Source: Pseudoalteromonas sp. SMS1
Lineage (GTDB): Bacteria > Pseudomonadota > Gammaproteobacteria > Enterobacterales > Alteromonadaceae
Direction: 5' to 3'
DNA: 64,000 nt
Assembly (NCBI RefSeq): GCF_021530565.1
Contig: NZ_JAKGBI010000004.1
Span: 1 to 64,000, forward strand
This document shows positions 27,763 to 35,986 of this stretch, piece by piece. How positions within the stretch are numbered: the first letter of the stretch is position 1; each line of letters starts with the position of its first letter. The position numbers were made by a program, and so were the translations under genes. The notes beneath the pieces were generated by a model that had not been told where the DNA came from, searched no databases, and was given only the letters and a program-made list of their open reading frames with translations.

Positions 27763-28393
27763 GGCATGCCTCTTGTAACTTTTTCAAATCACCACCAGTG
27801 ATCGCCTCTAAGTGAGACGTTATTTTTTCCGCAGGCCAATCCCACCAAGCAATGTTTAAGAGCGTGTCAATAACAGGTTGTTCAAATCGCATTCTGATTA
27901 CCTTTGCGGGGTTACCACCGACAATGCTATACGGCGGCACGTCTTGGGTAACTACAGACTTGCTGGCAATAATTGCACCATTACCAACCTTGATACCTGC
28001 CATAATGGTAGCTTTATACCCGATCCAGACATCATGACCCACTTCCGTATCCCCTTTGTACGGCAACTCCCCCGCCTGAGGGGTGGCTTTCTCCCAGCCA
28101 TTGCCAAAGATGTAAAACGGGTATGTGGAAAATCCCGACATTTGGTGGTTTGCACCGTTCATAATGAATTTTACGCCCGTTGCAATAGCGCAAAACTTGC
28201 CAATTTTTAATTTGTCCCCAATAAAATCGAAATGGTAAAGCACATTTTTTTCAAAGTTTTCGGGGCCTTGCGGATCATCATAATAGGTATAATCACCAAC
28301 AATGATGTTGTCTCGAGTAATGAAGTTTTTGAGATAACCTACCTGAGGAAATCCCTCAAGTGGTGATGGGTTATTTGGGTTGGGTCCTTTCAA
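27755..28393 (-). CDS. Vat-family streptogramin A O-acetyltransferase-like hexapeptide protein
   Basis: 212 aa left-handed beta-helix acetyltransferase of the CatB/Vat (xenobiotic acetyltransferase) group. Seen: GDYTYYDDP near residue 33, FCAIATGVKFIMNGANHQMSG with the catalytic His (about 82), VGHDVWIGYKATIMAGIKVGNGAIIASKSVV, and the C-terminal WWDWP. Family members acetylate streptogramin A (Vat) or chloramphenicol (CatB). Chromosomal homologues are widespread, so resistance is possible but unproven. It is the second intact gene after the broken kptA, 15 bases downstream. Confidence 0.85.
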   Translation of the reverse strand: MKGPNPNNPSPLEGFPQVGYLKNFITRDNIIVGDYTYYDDPQGPENFEKNVLYHFDFIGDKLKIGKFCAIATGVKFIMNGANHQMSGFSTYPFYIFGNGWEKATPQAGELPYKGDTEVGHDVWIGYKATIMAGIKVGNGAIIASKSVVTQDVPPYSIVGGNPAKVIRMRFEQPVIDTLLNIAWWDWPAEKITSHLEAITGGDLKKLQEACHD

Positions 28394-28408
28394 AGTAGCA
28401 CCTTTATA

Positions 28409-28945
28409 TCAATTTTTATCGTTCACAATTTTATCCGGTGGTACATGTTCAACCAGCCAGACATCATTATTCGTTTTGTAAAATTGTGCGCCTTGTTGAT
28501 GCATCAGCTCAGAATCTATGGTCAGAATTACGGCGCTGCCATAGCGACTGCCAACGGTGCGTGCAGTTTCTGCTGACTCGGTTAAATGAACATGGTGGCG
28601 GTCTCCTTTTTGTAAACCCTATGCATTGATTGAATCTAAAAATCGAGTAGCGGTTCCGTGATATAGGATTTTGGGTGGCGTTGTCGGTGCCAAGCCTAAG
28701 TCGACTTGAATGGAATGGCCCTGGTTAGCACGGATCTTTCGACCATCTTCACTGATAGCAAATCGCTGTTTGTCGCTACTTTGAACAATCTCAGCAATGA
28801 CCTCAAAAGTCAGTGAGAATGCTGTTGTTTTTAAGATAAGTTCATTTATCTCAGCCCAGCCTTGATTGTCTATTGTTAGGTTTATTAACTCAGGTTGATG
28901 CCTAAGAATAAGACTTAGATATTTTGATATTTTTTTATTTTGCAT
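28409..28945 (-). pseudogene. kptA: kptA, RNA 2'-phosphotransferase, interrupted by an in-frame amber codon
   Basis: KptA/Tpt1 transfers the 2'-phosphate of RNA to NAD. The first 108 codons ([50 protein letters not shown]) end at TAG (28619-28621). The same frame then continues for 70 codons with the expected C-terminal half: GLQKGDRHHVHLTESAETA, VGSRYGSAVILTIDS, GAQFYKTNNDVWLVEHVPP. No frameshift is needed; a single base change would restore a 178-residue protein of normal family length. It may be a nonsense pseudogene, a sequencing error, or, less likely, a read-through product. Confidence 0.88.
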
Positions 28946-29072
28946 AGGCCAATAATGTAGCCGATCTCATCAACTAAGTTAAGAAATATTGCGCGCTGAT
29001 AGACTTAGCGTAATTAGCCCATTAATATGGGCTCACTGATTATTCATTTATTGCTGGGCGCAAAAAGCTGCC

Positions 29073-30164
29073 CTAGCACTGCTCAAATGGAGATTCCAAT
29101 AACCTTATTTGCCGAAGATGGCTATTAATTTCGGCCATAACGCCTTGTGGCAAAATAAACTGGGGATCCGTATGACCAAAGTCTAAATTACTCACTAATG
29201 TGAGTTGATCACATCCAAACTCTCCTGCCACGACAGACACTATCATATCGTCTAGCAGTGCTTTTTCTTCATTACTATAATCTCTCGCACGACCAAATAT
29301 CACACCAGATACGTGTTCAAACACGCCCATCACGCCGTAATTCCTCAACCAGTATCTCACGTAGTCAATTGTCGGCTTTTCTTCTGAGGTTTCAAAAAAT
29401 AAGATTTTACCTCGCCAAAAACTCGCATCGGGCCAGTATTGTGTACCTTTCAGCATTTCCAATACCTCAAGACACCCTCCAAATAGCTGTCCTGATACAC
29501 AACCACCGTGCGCATCTGATGATTGTAAAAACCTTGGGCCATCGTTGCGCTGTTGAGGATGGATTTTACCCTCATTAGAGGGTTCAGCCCAATCCGGATA
29601 ACCATCGCTATAATGACTAAATACTGGTAAAACTGAGTCTGAAACGTCATCAAATAAAAATGATTTCACGTAGTCTTGATATGCTTGTGGAAAACTGTGT
29701 AGTTGCGAAAATCCAGCCATCACGGAAGGACCATTAAAAGTGACTAAACCCAATTGATTCACATAAACAGACACTGCCGTAAAATCAGAGTACCCCATAA
29801 AAAACTTCGGATTTGCCTTGATAATATGTGGGTCTAAATACTTCAAAATCCTAGCGGAGTCATTGCCACCGATGGTTGCAATGATGCCCTGTATATTACT
29901 GTCTGCAAAAGCATGATTAATATCATCAGCCCTCTGCTTTGGATTGTTAAACACTTTATCAATCGCCATGCGTGCAGTTGGATACGCCACCACATTAAAG
30001 CCAAGTTTTGTTAAGTTACGAATACCACATTCAAAAATATGGGGAAACACTGATGGCAACCCTGTCGAAGGAGACAATACAGCGATATTGTCTCCGGGTT
30101 TCAATCGTTTTGGTTTGATCAAAGTAAACCGCCTTTTAGTTGAGTTCTCATTTTTATACCTCAA
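29073..30164 (-). CDS. S66-family serine peptidase (LD-carboxypeptidase/MccF-like)
   Basis: 363 aa. The catalytic Ser lies in GYSDFTAVSVY (about residue 125), the Glu in FFETSEEKPTIDYVRYW and the His in FGHTDPQ; GDNIAVLSPSTGLP and IIATIGGNDSARIL are typical. Family members cleave murein tetrapeptides (LdcA) or confer self-immunity to microcin C (MccF). The length (about 360) and the C-terminal form are closer to MccF than to the shorter LdcA. A single gene; no microcin C cluster nearby. Confidence 0.88.
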   Translation of the reverse strand: MRYKNENSTKRRFTLIKPKRLKPGDNIAVLSPSTGLPSVFPHIFECGIRNLTKLGFNVVAYPTARMAIDKVFNNPKQRADDINHAFADSNIQGIIATIGGNDSARILKYLDPHIIKANPKFFMGYSDFTAVSVYVNQLGLVTFNGPSVMAGFSQLHSFPQAYQDYVKSFLFDDVSDSVLPVFSHYSDGYPDWAEPSNEGKIHPQQRNDGPRFLQSSDAHGGCVSGQLFGGCLEVLEMLKGTQYWPDASFWRGKILFFETSEEKPTIDYVRYWLRNYGVMGVFEHVSGVIFGRARDYSNEEKALLDDMIVSVVAGEFGCDQLTLVSNLDFGHTDPQFILPQGVMAEINSHLRQIRLLESPFEQC

Positions 30165-30407
30165 ACAATATAATTTTCATAGCGTTAGATGGCCTAGGTT
30201 AAATTATCTATCGTGCAATTGATGACCCTATTTCCACATCAATGCGATGGCACGGAATATACCTATTTAAAACACTATATTTGTTCAAAATTTGCCTTCA
30301 ACGCATTATCCTGATAGCTTTAATTCGCCCAGACACAACAATCTAGCTAAATAATTTGCGTGGACGTTGAGCGTTAATGCCACAAATAACCGACATAAGG
30401 AGTTGTT

Positions 30408-30719
30408 ATGTTTTGGATTAGTCACATTTCGGGTCTGGCTGTCACTTGGTACTTTACAGACCTTCAGTCACCCTCTATCGTTGAAGGGGTCATTTGCCCT
30501 ATTCTGATTGCGGTATTCATTTTTAGTATGCTCAGGCAACTATTCCTAGCCGCAAAATCATCAACGTCTTCGCCAAGCGCCAAGACACAGTCTAGCGATA
30601 GCAGCGCGTATTTAATCAACCCCAGCGTTGATAAACATAAGCATGACAGTGACACAGACACTGATGTTAGCCAAAGTTTTGGTGGAGATGCCGGTGGTGG
30701 TGACAGTGGAGGCATGTAA
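30408..30719 (+). CDS. Small membrane protein with Ser/Asp-rich, Gly-rich tail
   Basis: 103 aa. One or two hydrophobic segments (about 8-20 and 25-48), then a polar tail rich in Ser and Asp, ending in GGDAGGGDSGG. Preceded by AAGGAG, 8 bases before the ATG. No family recognised; similar Gly-rich tails occur in TPM-domain proteins, but that domain is absent. Confidence 0.6.
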   Translation: MFWISHISGLAVTWYFTDLQSPSIVEGVICPILIAVFIFSMLRQLFLAAKSSTSSPSAKTQSSDSSAYLINPSVDKHKHDSDTDTDVSQSFGGDAGGGDSGGM

Positions 30720-30782
30720 GGTGCGGCCGCTGCGCCCCATCGCAGCAGAAACTAGCTCAGTCAATCAAACAGAAAAAGACAA

Positions 30783-30814
30783 AAGCCCGAAGGGAGTCCT
30801 TCGGGCTTTTTAAT
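30783..30814. terminator. Bidirectional terminator
   Basis: AGCCCGAAGG/CCTTCGGGCT stem with a GAGT-type loop and T-rich flanks, between convergent genes. Confidence 0.85.
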
Positions 30815-30831
30815 TAAACTATATTGTCACA

Positions 30832-33015
30832 CTATTTTGCAGCAATGGCAGCGCGTGCTTTATGTAGCTTTTTGTAACTTTCTATCAATTTAAGGTGCTT
30901 ATCTAGCCCTTCAAGTTTAGTGCTCGTTTCAGTCAACCCATAGAAACGAACATCACCATTAATTGAGCCGATAACATTAGTCATGACTTCTTGGCCAAAC
31001 ATTCTCGTTAGGTTGTGAATGTAATCTTCAATTTCTAACGCGTCGTCAAGTGCAATTTCCAATACTGTATGCATCGCTTGGTAAAAAATACCGCGTTCAA
31101 CGGTGTTGTCGTTGTATTGAAGGAAGGACTCTACTAGGTCCATGGTTTCCTCTAAATCACCCAACGCGAGGTAAATAAGGAGTTTTAACTCGAGAATAGT
31201 TAACTGACCCCATACTGTGTTTTCATCAAACTCAATGCCAATTAAGGTGATAATATCCGTGTAATTATCTAACTGACTTTCCTCTAGACGATTAACTAAA
31301 TCAGCAAGCTCTTCGTCATTTAAACGGTGGAGGTTCAGTATATCTTCACGGTATTGTAGTGCTTTGTTCGTGTTATCCCAAATTAAGTCTTCGGCTGGGT
31401 ACACCTCAGAGTAGCCTGGCACCAAGATACGACACGCGATGCCCAAATCCGTAAACTCAGCAATATAGGCTTCTTTCCCTAAGTCTTTTAATATACCAAA
31501 TAGCTGCTCACACTCTTCTTCATTCGTGCCAGAAAAGTCCCACTCAACAAAGTCAAAATCTTTCTTCGCACTGAAGAAACGCCATGAGATCACGCCGGTT
31601 GAATCAATAAAGTGCTCAACAAAGTTTTCAGGCTCTGAAACGGCCATACTGTTAAATGTAGGTCTTGGGACATCGTTCAAGCCTTCAAAGCTCCTACCTT
31701 GAAGTAGCTCTGTTAAGCTTCGTTCTAACGCAACTTCCAAGCTTGGATGTGCACCGAATGACGCAAACACGCCGCCTGTTTTAGGGTTCATCAATGTTAC
31801 ACACATCACTGGGAATTGCCCCCCAAGAGAAGCGTCTTTGACAACCACAGGGAAGCCCTGTTCTTCTAAGGCTTTGATGCCATCAACAATACTTGGATAT
31901 TTCGCTAAGACTGCTTCAGGAACATCTGGTAGCACAATTTCTTGTTCAATGATTTGCTTTTTAACTGCACGCTCAAAAATTTCAGAAAGGCACTGTACTT
32001 TTGCTTCGGCTAGATTATTACCAGCACTCATTCCATTACTTAAGAACAAGTTTTCAATCAAGTTTGAAGGAAAATACACAGTTTCGCCATCAGACTGTCT
32101 AGTGTAAGGAATTGAACAAATTCCACGCGCCACATTTCCTGAGTTGGTGTCAATGAGGTTAGAGCCCTTCAACTCACCCTCAGCGTCATAAACTGACAAG
32201 GTATACGGGTCTAAGATCTCACCGGGTAATTCATCATTTGGGCCAGGTTGGAACCACTTTTCATTGGGATAATGCACAAAATCACTGTTTGCAATCTCTT
32301 CCCCAAAAAACTGATCATTGTAAAAGAAGTTACAGTTCAAACGTTCAATAAACTCGCCAAGCGCTGAGCACAGTGCACTTTCTTTTGTTGCACCTTTACC
32401 ATTGGTAAAGCACATTTGTGATGCCGCATCACGTATATGAAGCGACCAAACATTGGGAACAATGTTGCGCCATGATGCCACTTCGATTTTCATGCCAAGA
32501 TCTGCGAGAATACCGGTCATGTTAGCAATCGTTTGCTCGAGTGGAAGGTCTTTACCCAAAATAAAGGTATTGGCATCCTGCTCAGGTTTTACCATAAGCA
32601 TTGCCTGCGCATCGTCATCTAAGCTCTCGACATCTTCAATTTGAAAATCTGGGCCTGTTTGAATGACTTTTTTCACCGTACAACGGTCAATAGAGCGCAA
32701 AATACCTTTGCGATCTTTCTCCGAAATACTCTCCGGCAGCTCGACTTGAATTTTAAAAATTTGATTGTATCTATTTTCTGGGTCAACGATGTTGTTTTGC
32801 GAAATACGGATCCCATCTGTTGGGATCTCACGAGAAACGCAGTACACCTTTACAAAATATGCCGCACAAAGTGCTGATGAGGCTAAGAAATAATCGAAGG
32901 GGCTTGGCGCCGAACCATCACCTTTATATCGGATTGGCTGATCCGCAATAACACTAAAATCATCAAACTTGGCTTCAAGTCTCAGATTATCGAGAAAATT
33001 AACTTTAATTTCCAT
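30832..33015 (-). CDS. OsmC domain/YcaO domain fusion protein
   Basis: 727 aa. Residues 1-135 form an OsmC-like domain (PSPFDYFLASSALCAAYFVKVYC contains one expected Cys, and DRCTVKKVIQTGP the second region). Residues 150-550 form a YcaO ATP-dependent cyclodehydratase-like domain (KGATKESALCSALGEFIERLN, SNGMSAGNNLAEAKVQCLSEIFERAVKK, with Glu residues of the ATP site). A helical TPR-like C-terminus follows. This is the E. coli YcaO type joined to OsmC. It stands alone with its own terminator, without a precursor peptide or SagB-like dehydrogenase, so a RiPP role is not indicated. Confidence 0.92.
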   Translation of the reverse strand: MEIKVNFLDNLRLEAKFDDFSVIADQPIRYKGDGSAPSPFDYFLASSALCAAYFVKVYCVSREIPTDGIRISQNNIVDPENRYNQIFKIQVELPESISEKDRKGILRSIDRCTVKKVIQTGPDFQIEDVESLDDDAQAMLMVKPEQDANTFILGKDLPLEQTIANMTGILADLGMKIEVASWRNIVPNVWSLHIRDAASQMCFTNGKGATKESALCSALGEFIERLNCNFFYNDQFFGEEIANSDFVHYPNEKWFQPGPNDELPGEILDPYTLSVYDAEGELKGSNLIDTNSGNVARGICSIPYTRQSDGETVYFPSNLIENLFLSNGMSAGNNLAEAKVQCLSEIFERAVKKQIIEQEIVLPDVPEAVLAKYPSIVDGIKALEEQGFPVVVKDASLGGQFPVMCVTLMNPKTGGVFASFGAHPSLEVALERSLTELLQGRSFEGLNDVPRPTFNSMAVSEPENFVEHFIDSTGVISWRFFSAKKDFDFVEWDFSGTNEEECEQLFGILKDLGKEAYIAEFTDLGIACRILVPGYSEVYPAEDLIWDNTNKALQYREDILNLHRLNDEELADLVNRLEESQLDNYTDIITLIGIEFDENTVWGQLTILELKLLIYLALGDLEETMDLVESFLQYNDNTVERGIFYQAMHTVLEIALDDALEIEDYIHNLTRMFGQEVMTNVIGSINGDVRFYGLTETSTKLEGLDKHLKLIESYKKLHKARAAIAAK

Positions 33016-33200
33016 TGAACTCTTCCACAGTTGTGCGCAGCCACTCGGTCACACCAAAGCCTAGCTTAGCTCGACCCAGCAGCAAAATTATCTTAACTGT
33101 GCAATTATCTTATTTTTCTCGCCATTAGTCTTGGGTTAATTGCAAATATCCTCAAATTAAATCAAGCATTGAGGATCACTGCGTCCAATATGGTGATGTT

Positions 33201-33719
33201 TTAAACAGGCCCTCTGTAAACTCGAACTGGACACATCCCGCCTCTCACTTCGTGTGTTTCATTGCCAACCAAAGGGATCCGCAGCTTTTCGATCACGGAT
33301 TGAGAGCGAACATTTTCTGTTAAGTGCACAGCATGCACCGTTTTCAAACCCAAATTCGCTTTGCAGTGTGCGATTAACCCTTTTGCCGCTTCATAAGCAA
33401 TACCCTGCCCCCAAAAAGGCACGCCAAGCCAATAGCCTATTGTCCCTTCGCCATTTTTAAATTGAGGAAAACTAACTGCACCGATGATGCGACTGTCGTC
33501 TTTCATTGTAATGGCATAGACAACAGCCGTTCGCTGTTCATATTGACTTTTATGCGTGTTTATCCAGTCGATTGCCATAGAGGATTCATAAGGGTGGGGA
33601 ATACTTGCGGTCATATCAGAGATGATTTTTTCACCTGCAAGCACTGCGACTCTTTCAGCATCATTATGGCAAAAAGGCCTTAATATCAGCCTCTGGGTTT
33701 CGATATTGGGTTGTTTCAT
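33201..33719 (-). CDS. GNAT-family acetyltransferase, RimJ/RimL type
   Basis: 172 aa. Typical start IETQRLILRPFCHNDAERVA and acetyl-CoA site IGYWLGVPFWGQGIAYEAAKGL (about residues 94-115), with a final VRSQSVIEKL. Transfers acetyl to an unknown amine, as in protein N-terminal or antibiotic acetylation. Single gene. Confidence 0.9.
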   Translation of the reverse strand: MKQPNIETQRLILRPFCHNDAERVAVLAGEKIISDMTASIPHPYESSMAIDWINTHKSQYEQRTAVVYAITMKDDSRIIGAVSFPQFKNGEGTIGYWLGVPFWGQGIAYEAAKGLIAHCKANLGLKTVHAVHLTENVRSQSVIEKLRIPLVGNETHEVRGGMCPVRVYRGPV

Positions 33720-33767
33720 TCAATCGCTCGACTTGACTATTACTTCACCCTCTATTGGATACACTAT

Positions 33768-33986
33768 TTATAAGCCTTTTAGTACCATTTCTTTGATTTT
33801 TTTGGCCTTTTCAAAGTGATCCAGCTTATGTGTTTGTATCCACCAAGTTGCCGCTTCCATTAATAGTACGGGGTCATCGTTTTTATTGGCAAAAAAGGCA
33901 TAGAATGAAACGCCTACATTTTCTCCTTTTTTATCGATTTTCTGCTCGCACACATTAACTACTTTGTCTCGAAGAGATTCTCTCAT
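33768..33986 (-). CDS. Small conserved protein, DUF6500-like
   Basis: 72 aa. The sequence MRESLRDKVVNVCEQKI, GVSFYAFFANKNDDPVL and HFEKAKKIKEMV recalls DUF6500; the function is unknown. ATG 33986 has AAGGAG about 7 bases upstream, which decides it over the longer frame from 34019. It follows the methyltransferase gene on the same strand by 34 bases. Confidence 0.65.
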   Translation of the reverse strand: MRESLRDKVVNVCEQKIDKKGENVGVSFYAFFANKNDDPVLLMEAATWWIQTHKLDHFEKAKKIKEMVLKGL

Positions 33987-34020
33987 CCTCACACTCCTTA
34001 AGCCTAGATAGCCTCGCATA

Positions 34021-34848
34021 TTACTTGCAAAGACTCACAGGCTCAATTTTTACGATTGTTGGCGCATGATTTCTAAGCACAGGTAGAGAGGTCAACGCTT
34101 TAAATATCCACTTCGTCATTCCCCGAGGGAAGTTTGAATATCCTACATCGGCCACAAACAAACTCGCTGGCAGTTGCGATTGAAAGTAAGTCGTTAAATG
34201 ATCTCGATTGATACCCCAAGGCATTTTGGGTGTCGTATAGTGCGGCGTTTTTTCCCACCCTTTTGGGGACGTTGATTTGTTAGATAACCATACTGGAATG
34301 GTATCGAACATCAGGCACCAATCAGTAAACCTCGAAGCAATGTCTTTAATTAACGCCACCACCTCTTGCTCTGTAAAATACATGAATAGGCCTTGTGCAG
34401 AAATAAACACTGGCGTCCTACTAGGCACATACTCAAACCATCTATTATCCAATGCCGAATAAGGTAAATGGAGATGGTGTTTATCCGGTTGAATAAAACG
34501 TTCCCTAATGGCAATTGACTCAGGTAAATCAACACTCAGCCACAATGCACAGTCTTTTTTTATCCTAAACCTTTGTGTTTCAAGCCCTTCCCCTAGGTTA
34601 ACCACGGTACCTGTCGGGTTCTTGTTTAAAAACGCGCTGATTTCTCTATCGAAATCGAGCGAGCGCACAGCGTGAGATGGCTCAGCTTTACCGAAATTAA
34701 GTTCAAAATCATATTCAATACTTTGGTAGATAGCTGCCGCAAAGTCATCATTAATAATTCCGTCACTTCTCATCGCCTCAGAGGCCCTGTTGTGCAATGT
34801 CCAGAGCATAGTTTCAGGGACTGACGTTAAATTTGCACCGTATTTCAT
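34021..34848 (-). CDS. Class I SAM-dependent methyltransferase, LCM/PPM1 family
   Basis: 275 aa. The SAM-binding motif is TGTVVNLGEGLETQRFRI (about residues 77-94), followed by LWLSVDLPESIAIRERF and PVFISAQGLFMYFTEQEVV. This is the leucine carboxyl methyltransferase-like family, widely distributed in bacteria and used for O-methylation of small molecules. ATG 34848 has AAGGA upstream; a GTG at 34872 would add eight residues. It is upstream of the DUF6500-like gene. Confidence 0.87.
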   Translation of the reverse strand: MKYGANLTSVPETMLWTLHNRASEAMRSDGIINDDFAAAIYQSIEYDFELNFGKAEPSHAVRSLDFDREISAFLNKNPTGTVVNLGEGLETQRFRIKKDCALWLSVDLPESIAIRERFIQPDKHHLHLPYSALDNRWFEYVPSRTPVFISAQGLFMYFTEQEVVALIKDIASRFTDWCLMFDTIPVWLSNKSTSPKGWEKTPHYTTPKMPWGINRDHLTTYFQSQLPASLFVADVGYSNFPRGMTKWIFKALTSLPVLRNHAPTIVKIEPVSLCK

Positions 34849-35005
34849 TCCAACTTCCTTTTGTTCTGTCACATTGACTATAACGCGCTCAGACCCTGAA
34901 AATTTAGTCTACAAAGGGTTAACACAGTCCCTTGGGCAATGTAAGCACTTGATAAATTTGGCTACCGCTGTTACTTCACGGTTGACTAAGCCCGCACATC
35001 TCAAT

Positions 35006-35905
35006 TTATACCATCACGGGGACTTGAAATGAGAATGTCACGCCTCCGGTTTCAGTCATTTCAATATCTCGAATGATTTCTACCAAATAACCATTTGCAT
35101 CAAGTTGATAACCTTTTGATTCAATAACCTTAAATAATTGCTCTAGCGCAACCGCATACGCGGTATCAGAAACCAAATAGACGTCACAACAAAAGTAATG
35201 TCCCTCAGCCAGCAATTTTGTGTACTCAGACACCGGTACTTGCCAATCCCCCACGTAAGTTTTGATGTCTTGCCAACGATTCTCCAATTGATTTACAGGA
35301 GTCATTCCCATAATGCGAGTCGATTTTTCACCAAACGTTTCAAACACGGTGTCCCAGTCTTCACTCGAATTGGGCAACACTTTCATCCCTCTTTGCGGAT
35401 ACCACACAAGCTCGCACGGTAGGTTTTGCGCTAACGTGTTTTCTAATGAATCTGCCTCACTTGGGTGAGCAAGCTTAGCGAGCAGCTCACTCGTTTCTCT
35501 GGGCGTGCCCATGACCCCCATTGCACGAATTTCTTTCGCCGTTAAGCCCAACGCATTTTTCAGCGCCTTCCCAAGTGCTTGTGACGACGAAAATCCGCAT
35601 TCTTGGGCAATATCAATGATTTTATAATCTTGAGCAGCGAAAATGTAATGTACCGCATATTGAAGCCGTAATCGGCTTAGATATTGCCCAGGGGTTTCAT
35701 TGAATAGCTCAGAAAACTGGCGGTGAAAATGATAGGGCGATATGGCACTTTGCGTCGCAATTTGTTCCCAACACAAACCTGATGCTAAGTCCTGATGCAT
35801 CAGTTTAAGGGCTGTGACAAAGCGTGTTTTTAAGTGTTCAGGCAAAGGCGCCAACAGTGCATATTCAGGCACTAACACGAACGGCTTTGATATTTTTTCA
35901 GACAT
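35006..35905 (-). CDS. AraC-family regulator with GyrI-like effector domain
   Basis: 299 aa. The DNA-binding domain comes first (about residues 25-125: LCWEQIATQSAISPYHFHRQFSELF, then YKIIDIAQECGFSSSQALGKALKN), and a GyrI-like/SOUL small-molecule-binding domain fills the rest. This is the Rob/SoxS-type arrangement seen in regulators of drug efflux. ATG 35905 gives MSEKIS; a GTG at 35932 is possible but lies inside a palindromic site. It directly follows the RND operon's end on the same strand, reading in the same direction, which suggests that the efflux operon downstream is a target. Confidence 0.87.
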   Translation of the reverse strand: MSEKISKPFVLVPEYALLAPLPEHLKTRFVTALKLMHQDLASGLCWEQIATQSAISPYHFHRQFSELFNETPGQYLSRLRLQYAVHYIFAAQDYKIIDIAQECGFSSSQALGKALKNALGLTAKEIRAMGVMGTPRETSELLAKLAHPSEADSLENTLAQNLPCELVWYPQRGMKVLPNSSEDWDTVFETFGEKSTRIMGMTPVNQLENRWQDIKTYVGDWQVPVSEYTKLLAEGHYFCCDVYLVSDTAYAVALEQLFKVIESKGYQLDANGYLVEIIRDIEMTETGGVTFSFQVPVMV

Positions 35906-35914
35906 AAGCAAGAC

Positions 35915-35936
35915 AGTTGTGGCACATGCCACAACT
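35915..35936. promoter_or_regulatory. Palindromic candidate operator in front of the AraC gene
   Basis: AGTTGTGGCA-CA-TGCCACAACT, a perfect 10-bp inverted repeat with a two-base centre, ends 10 bases upstream of ATG 35905. It is a good candidate for autoregulation or for a 5' hairpin. Confidence 0.5.
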
Positions 35937-35986
35937 ATCGCGCGCTAAGACTGTAAAATCAATCAGCCGTATGTAAGTAATTGTAG

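Noticed and set aside
30832..33015. YcaO as a thiopeptide/azole RiPP cyclase
   Set aside because: No precursor, no dehydrogenase and no partner E1-like gene; the OsmC fusion is the housekeeping type.
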